From: Nocardia farcinica
Lineage (GTDB): Bacteria; Actinomycetota; Actinomycetes; Mycobacteriales; Mycobacteriaceae
DNA length: 64,000 nucleotides
Assembly: GCF_001182745.1 (NCBI RefSeq)
Contig: NZ_LN868939.1
Span: 806,001-870,000 of the forward strand
Direction of reading: 5' to 3'
Positions 8,596 to 17,113 of the stretch are shown here, one piece after another. Numbering within the stretch: the first letter of the stretch is position 1; every line of letters begins with the position of its first letter. A model generated the notes under the pieces. That model was not told the origin of the DNA and did not search any database. It saw only the letters and a list, made by a program, of their open reading frames with translations. The position numbers and the translations under genes are program-made.

Positions 8596-10293
8596 CTACC
8601 GGCCGCTGGGTGCCGGGGTGGTGGTCGTCGGCGCTACCGGGACCGACGGCTGGGTCGCCGCGGCGTCGGTGGTCGGCACCGGTGCCGCGGTGGTCGTCGG
8701 CGCGGCGGTCTTCGGGTCGGCGGTCGTGGCCGGGGCGTTCGTCGTCGGTGCCGTCGAGTTGCCCGTCGTGGTCGGGGCCGCGCCGGTCGTCGTCGGTGCG
8801 ACGGTGGTGGTCGGCGCTGCGGTGGTTGGCACAGTCGTGCTCGGGGCGGTGGTGCTCGGGGCGGCAGTGCTCGGTGCTCCGGTGGTCGTCGCCGCGACGG
8901 TGGCCTCGACCTCCTCGTACGCGGCGGCCAGTTCGGCGGGCGCGGGCTTGGTGGTCGTGTTCAGCGGCACCCCGGCCTGCGCCTGCTTGGCCAGGTGGGT
9001 GAGCCACGCCGCGGCGTATTCCGCGGAGGTCAGCGGCTTGCCGGCGGAGGGGTCGGCGTCGTCCCAGTAGTCGAAGTGGTGGCCGGAGTGGTTGGGGCCG
9101 AGGGTGAGGTTGTAGGGGTCGCTCAGGATCACCGGGATCGTGTTCTGGTTGGTCACCAGCAGCCCGATCACCTCGTTGAACAGCTTCTGCGGCAGATACG
9201 CCAGCGGCGACATCTCCTCGGCCGCGATCGCATCCGCCCGCGCGGGCTCCCGCGGCGTCTCGCCCGGCTTGTACTCCGGATCCGACACGCGCAGCAGCAC
9301 CTCGAGGAAGGTCTCGTCGCTGGCCATCCAGTTCGGCTGCGCGGCGATGTCGGCGAAGGCGGCCATCGCGATCTGCCCGAGCACCGCGGCGACATCACCA
9401 CCGGTCGCCGGGGTGAGACCCTCGCGTTCGAGCCGGTCCACGTCCAGCTGCCTGCCCACGTTCACCACCAGCTGTAGCAGCGAAATGTTCTGCGGCGCAG
9501 CACAGGTCAGGTCACCGTCGGAGCAGAACGAAGCGATCTTGCCGTTCAGCGCGCCGAAGTCGCCGCTGGTGCCGGGCAGCGCCCCCTGGCCGGGCACGGG
9601 TGTGTTGCCGTTCTGGTACTGCTGATCGAAACCGTCCGGGTTGGCGAACGGGTCCTCGGCGCCGGGGAACGGTCCGTCGCCGGCCGAGCGGCCCGCGTCG
9701 GCCAGGATCACCACGCCGACGACCTGCGTCGGATCGACCACCGCGTAGGTACCGTCGGCGCCCGCCTCGTCGTGACCGATGCCCATCGCCACGCGACGCA
9801 CCACATCGGCGCCCTCGCTGTAGCCGACGATCGCGAAGCGGGTGTCCGGGCAGGCCTGCGCGATCTCCCGCATCACCTGCTGGGTGTTCGCCACGCCCGC
9901 GTTCACCGCGTCCTCGTAGGTGGCCATGTTCGCCGGGTAGGCGATATAGACAGCCGCGTAGGAGCCGGGATCGACGTCGTCGGCGGGCGCGTTCACCACC
10001 GGGTTCAGCCACTCGCTGTTGTGATCGCCGGAGAGCGCGGCCGGCAACGGGTTGCCGTTGGCGTCGACGAGCATCAGCGTCGAGCCCTCGCGCGGGGTGT
10101 CGTTGCGCCCCGCCACCGAGATCGACACCATGTCGTGACACTCCGTCACCGACGCCTTGAGCTCGGTGTCGACGGTGCTCGACGGTGATGTCAGCGCCCA
10201 CGACGCGGCCACCACGGCCGCCAGGCCGAGTACCGCGGGCGCCACGACAGCAGGCGCGATCCGATGCCGAACGAAGAACTCGCGAAGAGCCAT
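8596..10293 (-). CDS. Secreted cutinase-family hydrolase with Thr/Pro-rich tail
   Basis: The 565-residue protein begins with a signal-anchor-like hydrophobic segment (about 12-35). The cutinase alpha/beta-hydrolase domain has GYSEG at 157-161 with Ser159 as nucleophile, the paired cysteines ECHD near 51 and ACPD near 148, FCSDGDLTC holding the likely catalytic Asp, and HSGHHFDYW with the likely His. Cutinase-like enzymes hydrolyse esters of lipids or polyesters outside the cell. From about residue 465 to the end there is a tail built almost only of Thr, Pro, Ala and Ser (repeats such as APTTT and PSTT), which looks like a wall-spanning or O-glycosylated stalk. Its DNA is correspondingly repetitive. 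It lies between dnaB and the methyltransferase and has its own 167-base upstream gap. Confidence 0.85.
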   Translation of the reverse strand: MALREFFVRHRIAPAVVAPAVLGLAAVVAASWALTSPSSTVDTELKASVTECHDMVSISVAGRNDTPREGSTLMLVDANGNPLPAALSGDHNSEWLNPVVNAPADDVDPGSYAAVYIAYPANMATYEDAVNAGVANTQQVMREIAQACPDTRFAIVGYSEGADVVRRVAMGIGHDEAGADGTYAVVDPTQVVGVVILADAGRSAGDGPFPGAEDPFANPDGFDQQYQNGNTPVPGQGALPGTSGDFGALNGKIASFCSDGDLTCAAPQNISLLQLVVNVGRQLDVDRLEREGLTPATGGDVAAVLGQIAMAAFADIAAQPNWMASDETFLEVLLRVSDPEYKPGETPREPARADAIAAEEMSPLAYLPQKLFNEVIGLLVTNQNTIPVILSDPYNLTLGPNHSGHHFDYWDDADPSAGKPLTSAEYAAAWLTHLAKQAQAGVPLNTTTKPAPAELAAAYEEVEATVAATTTGAPSTAAPSTTAPSTTVPTTAAPTTTVAPTTTGAAPTTTGNSTAPTTNAPATTADPKTAAPTTTAAPVPTTDAAATQPSVPVAPTTTTPAPSGR

Positions 10294-10460
10294 GTCCCGG
10301 TCCCCAATCCATTTCCCACGAGCGGACGGACAGGCCCCCCGACGGGCCGTATGTCACCTAGCACGTCGGAACCGAGAACAAGATCGTTACTACCGGGCAA
10401 CCGGCATCACGATTCGGTCGCGCAACGCCCCAGTGGCCGCAGGCGTTCCCTACCGCCCCA

Positions 10461-13118
10461 CTACCCCCGCGCCATGTCCACGAACCGGCTCAGGTGCAGC
10501 TGGTGGGCGACGGTGATGGTGGCGGTCGGCCCGTTCCGGTGCTTGCCCACGATGAGGTCCGCCTCGCCGCCGCGCGGATCGTCCCGCTCGAACGCGTCGG
10601 GCCGGTGCAACAGGATCACCATGTCCGCATCCTGCTCGAGGCTGTTGTGGACCGAGATGCTCTGGGCCACGAAGTTGTGGGTGCCGGGCACGGTGCCGTC
10701 GTAGACATCCTGTTCGCCGAGCGAGGTGATCTCGACGATCTTGTCCCAGAAGACGTCGTTGGTCGCGTACATCTCGATGTCGGCGTCGTCGAGGACCGCG
10801 GCGACCCGGGCCAGGCGGGAGCGGCTCGGCGAGCGCTTCCACATGGTGGACCCGCAGAAGCGCGATCCCATCGCGGCGGAGAACTCGCGGTGCGTGATGT
10901 TCTTGGTGGCGAGGAGGTGTCGAACCTGGTTCCACACCTCTTTCGGCACCGTGTCGACATTGGTGTTGCGGACAAGCGGTTCCAGCTCCGCCAGCGCGAC
11001 CTGTGCCGCGTCGCCCCGGGCGCCGTGCACTCCCACATCGCGAAGGAACACCGTCTGGTTGTCGGCGCCGTCGATGGTGAGGTGCCAGGCGTCGCGGTAA
11101 CCCGGCTTGGTCACGCGGCGGATGCGGCCGTGAACACCGAGGCGTAGCAGCAACTGGGCGACGTCATCGATCAGGCGCCGACTGGTCGAGGTGTAGTAGA
11201 CGCGGGCCTGGCGGTAGGTGCTGTCCCACCGCACCGAACCGTCGGTGGCCCACAGGTGCCGCAGGAACAAGGCGACCTGGTCGTTGGGCAGCGCGAACAC
11301 ACGGCGCGGGATGAACTTCTCGTGACTGCGCAGCCCGAACAGGCCGAGCTCGTCGAGCCAGGCCGCGATCGGGTTGCGCTTGCCGCGGCTGAGGCGATAC
11401 GGCGCGGGCAACCGAAGGGTCGTGACCCGGGCCGCCGCGTAGTCGTCGCGTACGGCCGTCACGCCGAAGTGTTCGGCGGCTTCCGACACTGCGGCCAGGT
11501 TCTGCTCGTCGATGCTCGCGTACCGGACCGGCTGTCGCCGCACGCAGGAACCGTCACCGATCATGTGCGCGAGCAGCACGACCTCGGCATCGGCCATGCG
11601 CTCGGTGTGCACGGGCTCGGGGACCGAGCGCGGCGTGGCGAGACGGTCACCGACGGTCAGTCTGTCCAGCGGAATCCAGCCGTCAACTGTCAGGAACGGG
11701 TGATTGCCGGTCGCTTCCACCTCGCGCCCGGAGGCCAGCCGTAGCCGGAAGACTTCCTTGCGGCCACTCGGGAAGACCTTGACCATCGGGCGTGCCACCA
11801 TGCGCATCCGCTCGTCGAGAGACCACACCAGCGGTTGCTCACCGCTGGCGAGCAACTCGCCCAGCGTGCTCTCGGCACCCGTGTCGGCGCGCAGGATGCG
11901 GGTCGAGGCGGGCAGGCAGCCGGACTCGCGGAGGTCGGAGACCATCGGGCGCTTGTCGGTGCGTTGCTCCGGGCCGCGGTTGAGCTGGCTGATGGCCACG
12001 ACCGGGACTTCGAGTTCCTTGGCGAGCAGTTTGAGGTTTCGGGAGAAGTCGGAGACCTCCTGCTGGCGGGATTCGACCTTCTTGCCCGAGGTCATCAGCT
12101 GAAGGTAGTCCACGACAACGAGTTTGAGGTCGTGGCGCTGCTTGAGCCTGCGGGCCTTGGCGCGGATCTCCATCATGGTGAGGTTCGGCGAGTCGTCCAC
12201 GAACAGCGGCGCCTCGGAGATCTCGCTCATCCGCCGCGCCAGCTTCGTCCAGTCGTCGTCGCTCATCCGCCCCGACCGCATGTCGGCCAGCTTGATCTTC
12301 GCCTCGGCCGACAGCAGCCGCATCACGATCTCGGTCCGGCTCATCTCCAGCGAGAAGATGACGCTCGCCAGCCCGTGCTTGATCGAGCAACTCCGCATGA
12401 AATCCATCCCGAGCGTGGACTTTCCCACGCCGGGGCGGGCGGCGACGATGATCATCTGGCCGGGGTGCAGGCCGTTGGTGAGTTCGTCGAGCTCGGAGAA
12501 GCCGGTGGGGACGCCGAGGGAGATGCCGCCGCGGGAGGCGATGGAGTCGATCTCGTCCATCGTCGGTTGCAGGAGTTCTTCGAGGGGGAGGAAGTCCTCG
12601 GTGGTGCGGCGTTCGGTGACCTCGTAGACCTCGGCCTGGGCGCGGTCGACGACCTCGGCGATGTCCTGGCCGTCGGCCCCCGCGTAGCCGTACTGGACGA
12701 TGCGGGTGCCCGCTTCCACGAGGCGGCGCAGGATGGCCTTCTCGGCCACGATCTCGGCGTAGTAGCCGGCGTTGGCGGCGGTCGGCACGGTCTGGGTCAG
12801 GGTGACCAGGTAGGGGGCGCCGCCGATGCGCTTGAGTTCACCGCGGCGGTCCAGGCCCGCGGCGACGGTGACCGGGTCGGCGGGCTCGCCGCGACCGTAC
12901 AGGTCGAGGATGGTGTCGTAGATGGCCTGGTGCGCGGGGCGATAGAAGTCGCCGGGCCGGATCACCTCGACGACGTCGGCGATGGCGTCCTTGCTGAGCA
13001 GCATGCCGCCCAGGACGGACTGCTCGGCCGCCATGTCGTGCGGTGGCTGGCGCCCGAAGTCCTCACCGGGAGGCTCGGGCGGGAAATCGGTGTGCCCGCG
13101 GTCATCGGTGGTCGTCAC
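10461..13118 (-). CDS. dnaB: Replicative DNA helicase DnaB containing an intein
   Basis: The 885-residue precursor unwinds DNA at the replication fork as a hexamer. Residues 1-400 are the N-extein: the DnaB N-terminal domain (AAEQSVLGGML near 30-40), Walker A RPGVGKST at 228-235 and Walker B VVVDYLQ at 334-340. Residues 401-825 are an intein, and 826-885 complete the RecA-like domain (SLEQDADMVILLHR). After splicing the host protein is 460 residues, the normal length for DnaB. The start is a GTG at 13118 with AGAGGA about 12 bases upstream. It follows the rpsF-ssb-rpsR-rplI operon on the same strand, as in mycobacteria, but after a long gap with DnaA boxes, so it probably has its own promoter. 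Confidence 0.97.
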   Translation of the reverse strand: MTTTDDRGHTDFPPEPPGEDFGRQPPHDMAAEQSVLGGMLLSKDAIADVVEVIRPGDFYRPAHQAIYDTILDLYGRGEPADPVTVAAGLDRRGELKRIGGAPYLVTLTQTVPTAANAGYYAEIVAEKAILRRLVEAGTRIVQYGYAGADGQDIAEVVDRAQAEVYEVTERRTTEDFLPLEELLQPTMDEIDSIASRGGISLGVPTGFSELDELTNGLHPGQMIIVAARPGVGKSTLGMDFMRSCSIKHGLASVIFSLEMSRTEIVMRLLSAEAKIKLADMRSGRMSDDDWTKLARRMSEISEAPLFVDDSPNLTMMEIRAKARRLKQRHDLKLVVVDYLQLMTSGKKVESRQQEVSDFSRNLKLLAKELEVPVVAISQLNRGPEQRTDKRPMVSDLRESGCLPASTRILRADTGAESTLGELLASGEQPLVWSLDERMRMVARPMVKVFPSGRKEVFRLRLASGREVEATGNHPFLTVDGWIPLDRLTVGDRLATPRSVPEPVHTERMADAEVVLLAHMIGDGSCVRRQPVRYASIDEQNLAAVSEAAEHFGVTAVRDDYAAARVTTLRLPAPYRLSRGKRNPIAAWLDELGLFGLRSHEKFIPRRVFALPNDQVALFLRHLWATDGSVRWDSTYRQARVYYTSTSRRLIDDVAQLLLRLGVHGRIRRVTKPGYRDAWHLTIDGADNQTVFLRDVGVHGARGDAAQVALAELEPLVRNTNVDTVPKEVWNQVRHLLATKNITHREFSAAMGSRFCGSTMWKRSPSRSRLARVAAVLDDADIEMYATNDVFWDKIVEITSLGEQDVYDGTVPGTHNFVAQSISVHNSLEQDADMVILLHRPDAFERDDPRGGEADLIVGKHRNGPTATITVAHQLHLSRFVDMARG
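10644..11918 (-). other. Intein with LAGLIDADG homing endonuclease inside dnaB
   Basis: The element of 425 codons begins at Cys401 (CLPASTRI) and ends in VHN825, followed by Ser826 as the +1 nucleophile. Block B is visible as GNHPFLTVDGW, with the DRLTVGDRL end of the N-terminal splicing domain. Two LAGLIDADG-type helices are seen, LLAHMIGDGS and FLRHLWATDGS, both with the acidic metal-binding residue, so the endonuclease looks intact. Blocks F and G read YDGTVPGTHNFVAQSISVHN. The insertion point RESG/S-(L/I)-EQD is a known DnaB intein site in other bacteria. The element is a selfish genetic element that homes into intein-free alleles. Confidence 0.95.
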
Positions 13119-13339
13119 CAGCTTCGACCGTCCTCTCTGCCCGACGATTCGGCCCCACGATCGGGTTCCACCGTATGGATGACTCGTGTTCTACCCCCGG
13201 GCACCGACAGGTCGGCGGTGATCGTCCCGGGCCGTCCAGCAACCTCGCGACCACCTCGTCCGGCGCGGGTCGGTTCTGGACAATGCGAGGACACTAGGCG
13301 ACCGAATCCGCCGTCGCCAAACCGAGCTGTGCACGAATC

Positions 13340-13594
13340 TGTGGATAACTTGGGGAGTGTTAACCACAGGTGTGTGCACCCCCTGTGGAAAACTTGGGGA
13401 AAACCAAGGTCAACGCCGTGATTTGCGCTGATAGATGCTGATTTCCGCATCTATAAAGGTGTGGATAGACAAAGTCGCGGCGTGTCGCCCGAGATGAACA
13501 ACCGGGCGTGTTGGGTAAACAGCATGCGCGCAGGATATGAACTGAATCACATTACAGGCGGTCGGTTTTCGTGGCTGTCCACCGGTGATCCACA
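13340..13594. promoter_or_regulatory. Cluster of DnaA boxes in the dnaB-rplI gap
   Basis: The 640-base gap from 13119 to 13758 has no credible gene. Within 255 bases it holds one perfect DnaA box and four with a single mismatch to TTATCCACA: 13340-13348 (perfect, minus), 13360-13368 TTAACCACA (plus), 13384-13392 TTTTCCACA (minus), 13460-13468 CTATCCACA (minus) and 13586-13594 TGATCCACA (plus). A weaker one is at 13575-13583. Between them are unusually AT-rich patches (13420-13460 and 13535-13557). This would be remarkable by chance in DNA of this GC content. The dnaB promoter must lie here too, so DnaA control of dnaB, a DnaA-titration site or an origin-like element are all possible. Confidence 0.65.
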
Positions 13595-13700
13595 GGACAT
13601 CGCGGACGAGGGCATATCAGCGGCGCTGATCTCGTCCCCCTGTCCCGCCGGGTGGACGGCAGAACAGGGCAAACTCCTCGCAACAGGTACGGAGCGCAGC

Positions 13701-13737
13701 CGTCATCACCCCCGTGTCGGACACGGGGGTGATGACG
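13701..13737 (-). terminator. Terminator of the rpsF-ssb-rpsR-rplI operon
   Basis: A perfect 18-base inverted repeat (arms 13701-13718 and 13720-13737, centred on one base) starts 21 bases past the rplI stop codon. No long T-run follows, which is common for actinobacterial terminators. Confidence 0.8.
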
Positions 13738-13758
13738 GCGGAGAGAATCGCGCCCGGC

Positions 13759-14217
13759 TCAGGAGGCCGCGGCGTCGACCTGCAGGTCGAACTTCGCGGT
13801 CACATCCGGGTGCAGGTGCACCGCGATGGTGTGCTTGCCGGTCGACTTGATGTGCGTCTTCGGCAGCTCGATGCTGCGCTTGTCGATCACCGGGCCACCG
13901 GCGGCCTTGATCGCGGCGGCGACATCGGACTGGGTGACCGAGCCGAACAGCTTGCCGGTGCCCGCGGTCTTGACCGACAGCGAGACCGCGGACAGGCCCT
14001 CGATGGCCTGCTTCAGCTCGTTGGCGTGGTCGAGGTCGCGCACGCGGCGGGCTTCCTGCGCCCGGCGGATGCCCTCGACCTGCTTCTGCGCGCCACGGCT
14101 GGCGACGATGGCCAGACCGCGGGGCAGCAGGTAGTTGCGGCCGTAGCCGTCCTTGACCTCCACGGTGTCGCCGGGGGCACCGAGGTTGTCCACGTCAGCA
14201 GTCAGAATCAACTTCAT
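13759..14217 (-). CDS. rplI: 50S ribosomal protein L9 (bL9)
   Basis: The 152-residue protein has the classic N-terminal domain [19 protein letters not shown] with [13 protein letters not shown] near 25-37, the long connecting helix about 40-75 and a C-terminal domain ending in [10 protein letters not shown]. bL9 binds the base of the L1 stalk in 23S rRNA and helps keep reading frame. Length and start are normal, with GGGAGG upstream. It is the last gene of the operon, 17 bases after rpsR, and is followed by a strong hairpin. Confidence 0.98.
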   Translation of the reverse strand: MKLILTADVDNLGAPGDTVEVKDGYGRNYLLPRGLAIVASRGAQKQVEGIRRAQEARRVRDLDHANELKQAIEGLSAVSLSVKTAGTGKLFGSVTQSDVAAAIKAAGGPVIDKRSIELPKTHIKSTGKHTIAVHLHPDVTAKFDLQVDAAAS

Positions 14218-14234
14218 TTGCGTGCCTCCCTTAC

Positions 14235-14486
14235 TCAGCGAGCCGTCGACACGTAGGGCAGCAGAGCCACCTCACGCGAGTTCTTGACGGCGACAGCGAT
14301 GTCCCGCTGATGCTGCACGCAGTTGCCGGTGACGCGGCGGGCGCGGATCTTGCCCCGGTCGCTGACGTACTTGCGCAGCAGCGTCGTGTCCTTGTAGTCG
14401 ATGGACACGTTGCCGGACTTGCTCTCCTTGCAGAACGTGCAAGCCTTCTTCTTCAGCACCTTTTCGCGCGCGGGCGCTTTAGGCAT
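14235..14486 (-). CDS. rpsR: 30S ribosomal protein S18 (bS18), zinc-binding form
   Basis: The 83-residue protein contains [20 protein letters not shown] and [17 protein letters not shown], unmistakable for bS18. It pairs with bS6 on the platform of the 30S subunit. The residues CTFC near 17-20 together with CVQH near 55-58 form a Cys3-His zinc ribbon, so this is the zinc-containing (C+) version. Actinobacteria often keep a second, zinc-free rpsR under Zur control elsewhere; none is in this window. It sits between ssb and rplI. Confidence 0.98.
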   Translation of the reverse strand: MPKAPAREKVLKKKACTFCKESKSGNVSIDYKDTTLLRKYVSDRGKIRARRVTGNCVQHQRDIAVAVKNSREVALLPYVSTAR

Positions 14487-14546
14487 GGTCTTCTACCTTC
14501 GTTTTCTGGTATGTGGCCCGCGCGGACGCGGGCCTGTGAAGCCGTC

Positions 14547-15083
14547 TCAGAACGGCGGTTCGTCATCCATGCGGCCGCCCCCGAAGGAGCCGGCCGCGGG
14601 CGCGCTGCCCCACGGGTCGTCCTCGGCCGCGCCGGAACGACTGCCACCGCCACCGGACCGGTCGGACGCGTAGCCGCCCCCGCCGCCGCCACCGAAACCG
14701 CCGCCGCCCCCACCGCCGCGGCTGGCCTTGTTGACCTTCGCGGTGGCGTAGCGCAGCGAGGGACCCACCTCGTCGACCTCGAGTTCGACGACCGTGCGCT
14801 TCTCACCCTCGCGGGTTTCGTAGGAGCGCTGCTTGAGCCGTCCGCTCACGATGACGCGAGCGCCTCGGGTCAGGCTTTCGGCGACGTTCTCCGCTGCTTC
14901 ACGCCAGATGTTGCAGCGCAGGAAGAGCGCTTCGCCGTCTTTCCACTCGTTGGTGTTCCGGTCGAACACGCGGGGCGTGGACGCGACGGTGAAGTTCGCG
15001 ACCGCCTGTCCCGCGGGCGTGAAACGCAATTCGGGGTCGGCCGTCAGGTTTCCGATGACGGTGATGACCGTGTCGCCTGCCAT
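14547..15083 (-). CDS. ssb: Single-stranded DNA-binding protein
   Basis: The 178-residue protein has the SSB OB fold (about 1-112): [20 protein letters not shown], then [18 protein letters not shown] and [18 protein letters not shown] Gly-rich flexible linker (about 120-160) follows, and the acidic tip MDDEPPF at the C terminus is the site for partner proteins. It coats single-stranded DNA in replication and repair. An AGGAGGAACC ribosome site precedes the ATG at 15083. It lies between rpsF and rpsR, the usual order, 138 bases after rpsF. Confidence 0.97.
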   Translation of the reverse strand: MAGDTVITVIGNLTADPELRFTPAGQAVANFTVASTPRVFDRNTNEWKDGEALFLRCNIWREAAENVAESLTRGARVIVSGRLKQRSYETREGEKRTVVELEVDEVGPSLRYATAKVNKASRGGGGGGGFGGGGGGGYASDRSGGGGSRSGAAEDDPWGSAPAAGSFGGGRMDDEPPF

Positions 15084-15221
15084 GTGGTTCCTCCTGCTCG
15101 GTGTGCAGTGCCCGGTCGAGGCTGCCCGGACTGTTCGCGGGACGCACTCGCGGTGTTTGCGCTAGAGCCTAGAGTCAGGCACCGACGCGCACGAGCGACA
15201 TGCGAACAACCCGGTCGCGGC

Positions 15222-15509
15222 CTACTTGTCGTGGCGCAGAACCTTGGTGCGCAGCACCGATTCGTTGAGGCCCAGCTGGCGGTCGAGCTCGTTCACGGTC
15301 GCGGGCGACGCGGTGAGATCGATGACGGCGTAGATGCCCTCGGCCTGCTTGCGGATCTCGTAGGCGAGACGGCGGCGGCCCCAGATGTCGACCTTGTCGA
15401 TCTTGCCGCCCTCGGTCTTCACGACGCCGAGCATGTTCTCCAGGGACGGACCAACGGTGCGCTCGTCCAGGCTCGGATCGAGGATGACCATCACTTCGTA
15501 ATGACGCAC
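15222..15509 (-). CDS. rpsF: 30S ribosomal protein S6 (bS6)
   Basis: The 95-residue protein opens with [18 protein letters not shown] and has [18 protein letters not shown] near 47-64, both diagnostic. It dimerises with bS18. The start is a GTG at 15509 preceded by AGGAGGTGAT, an almost perfect ribosome site. It is first in the operon rpsF-ssb-rpsR-rplI. Two hairpins in the leader might take part in regulation. Confidence 0.97.
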   Translation of the reverse strand: MRHYEVMVILDPSLDERTVGPSLENMLGVVKTEGGKIDKVDIWGRRRLAYEIRKQAEGIYAVIDLTASPATVNELDRQLGLNESVLRTKVLRHDK

Positions 15510-15540
15510 GGACCAATCACCTCCTGTGGACTAGGAAACG

Positions 15541-15582
15541 GCCACGGACGGTCCGTGGCAGGAGGGTCGTTGCGTCAGCAAC
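15541..15582 (-). promoter_or_regulatory. Two hairpins in the rpsF leader
   Basis: The leader upstream of rpsF can form two compact hairpins: 15569-15582 (GTTGC, four-base loop, GCAAC) and 15541-15559 (GCCACGGAC against GTCCGTGGC). S6-S18 autoregulatory leaders are known in several phyla, but I cannot match this structure to that motif; the hairpins could also be part of the divergent GT87 promoter region. Confidence 0.35.
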
Positions 15583-15682
15583 CCGACAAGGCTACATGAG
15601 GGGGTCCTGAGCAGCGAAATCGCCCCGTGACCGGCGCCGCTGGGCCCGGCGGCCCGCCCCGGCTCCGCCTAGGGTGGTCGAC

Positions 15683-17062
15683 ATGCCGACCGGAACCGCT
15701 GTCAGCGAGTTGCCCGCCGGCCGCGTGATCCGGCGCACCGCGATGACCGCCGTGGTGCTGCTGCTGTGCGGCCTGACCCTGGTGCCGGCCTACCTGAACA
15801 AGGCACGATGCGCGGGCGCGCCGTTCTACGAGGACGGTCGCAGCGTCGCCTTCGACATCGTCAAGGACGCCGAGGTCTGCTACTCCGACATCCAGTACCT
15901 GTGGCTCGGCCGCGACATCGATCGGCACGTGTTCCCCTACATCGACGGCGGGATCACCGCCGACGGCTGGCTGACCGGCGGCGCGGTGGAGTATCCGGTG
16001 CTCAGCGGACTGTTGATGTGGCTGGGCGCGATCGGTGCCCACGACGACGCCGCCTTCCTGTGGCATTCGGCGCTGCTGCTCGCGCCGTTCGCGCTGTTGA
16101 CCGCGTGGATGCTGGCCCGGCTGGCGGGCCGGGCCGCGCTGCTGTGGGCGGCCGGGCCGCCGCTGGTGCTCTACGCCTTCCACAACTGGGAACTGCCGGT
16201 GGTGTGCACCGCGGTCGCGGCGGTGTACGTGATGACCGCGCTGACGCAATATTCGCTGCGCACCCGGGGCATTGTCGCGGCGGTGCTGCTCGGCCTCGGG
16301 TTCTGCCTGAAGCTGTATCCGGGGATCTTCGTGCTGCCCCTGGTCCTGCTGGTGCTCACCCGCGGAAAGGCCGGGCCGCGCGAGCGCGCGGAGTCCGGCT
16401 GGGATGTGCGCGGCGCCGCGCTGACCGCGGGCGCGGCGGTGGCGACGGTGGTGCTGGTGAACCTGCCGTTCGCGGTGGCCGGGTACGAGGGGTGGCGCGC
16501 CTCGATCACCTTCCAGCAGCGACGTCAGGCCGACATCACCACCAACTCCATCTGGTACTGGGGGCATCACCTGCTGTTCGGGCGGTTCGCCGAGACCGGG
16601 CAGGCGTGGCAGGACGGTGTGGCGCTGGCCTCGCCGCTGCTGGTCGCCGCCACTTTCGCGGTGGCGGCATGGCTGGGCTGGCGGCGATACGCCGCGGGCG
16701 AGGTGTACCCGTGGGTGGGGGTGAGTGCGGCGATGCTGTGCGGCTTCCTGGTTTTCCACAAGGTGCACTCGCCGCAGTACACACTGTGGCTGATCCCGTT
16801 CTTCGTGCTGCTCGCGGTGCCGTGGCCGCTGGTGGTGGCGTATCTGTGCGCCGACATCGCGATCGGCGTCGGGGTGTTCCGCTACTTCTATCTGCTCGGT
16901 GCGGGCGAGCCGAGCGAATGGGCCGAGGTGGTGGTGCAGTTCGGCGTGTGGGGGCGCGCGCTGCTGCTGGTGCCGTTGTTCTTCCTGTTCGTGCGGGCGG
17001 CCCCGCGCGGCACGCCGACGCGGCCGTCGGCGCGGTCGCCCGAACTCGTCTCGGCCGCCTGA
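15683..17062 (+). CDS. GT87-family (DUF2029) polytopic mannosyltransferase-like protein
   Basis: The 459-residue membrane protein has roughly ten hydrophobic segments and the GT-C style layout of the GT87/DUF2029 family. The loop after the first membrane helix carries acidic residues, and the conserved segments GAVEYPVLSGLLMW, LGLGFCLKLYPG, VNLPFA and KVHSPQYTLWLIP are present. Family members use polyprenyl-phospho-mannose to extend lipomannan or related glycolipids on the outer face of the membrane. Start ATG 15683; a GTG nine bases upstream is an alternative. It is a clear paralog of the gene at 31380-33113, which shares EYPVLSG, KLYP, VNLP and SPQY motifs; together they flank the Ter island. 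Divergent from rpsF. Confidence 0.85.
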   Translation: MPTGTAVSELPAGRVIRRTAMTAVVLLLCGLTLVPAYLNKARCAGAPFYEDGRSVAFDIVKDAEVCYSDIQYLWLGRDIDRHVFPYIDGGITADGWLTGGAVEYPVLSGLLMWLGAIGAHDDAAFLWHSALLLAPFALLTAWMLARLAGRAALLWAAGPPLVLYAFHNWELPVVCTAVAAVYVMTALTQYSLRTRGIVAAVLLGLGFCLKLYPGIFVLPLVLLVLTRGKAGPRERAESGWDVRGAALTAGAAVATVVLVNLPFAVAGYEGWRASITFQQRRQADITTNSIWYWGHHLLFGRFAETGQAWQDGVALASPLLVAATFAVAAWLGWRRYAAGEVYPWVGVSAAMLCGFLVFHKVHSPQYTLWLIPFFVLLAVPWPLVVAYLCADIAIGVGVFRYFYLLGAGEPSEWAEVVVQFGVWGRALLLVPLFFLFVRAAPRGTPTRPSARSPELVSAA

Positions 17063-17113
17063 TGTTTCGCGTCGTGCCGCGCGGTGGTCACGGGCGCACG
17101 GCAGACTGAACCG

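Noticed and set aside
8640..8900. Short repeats in the cutinase tail as a CRISPR-like or minisatellite array
   Set aside because: They are codon-level repeats of Thr, Pro and Ala in a coding frame, with no regular spacer pattern.
11835..13421. Long plus-strand frame opposite dnaB
   Set aside because: Shadow of the dnaB frame with no recognisable motif and no ribosome site.
13119..13758. The DnaA-box region as the chromosomal replication origin itself
   Set aside because: oriC in related genera is between dnaA and dnaN, neither of which is here. The boxes are reported as a cluster only.
13461..13850. Small plus-strand frame in the rplI-dnaB gap
   Set aside because: It overlaps rplI antisense and the terminator, has no domain, and its second half is typical shadow sequence.
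15541..15582. Calling the rpsF leader a confirmed S6-S18 riboregulator
   Set aside because: The hairpins could not be matched to the published motif by eye; kept as a low-confidence structure.
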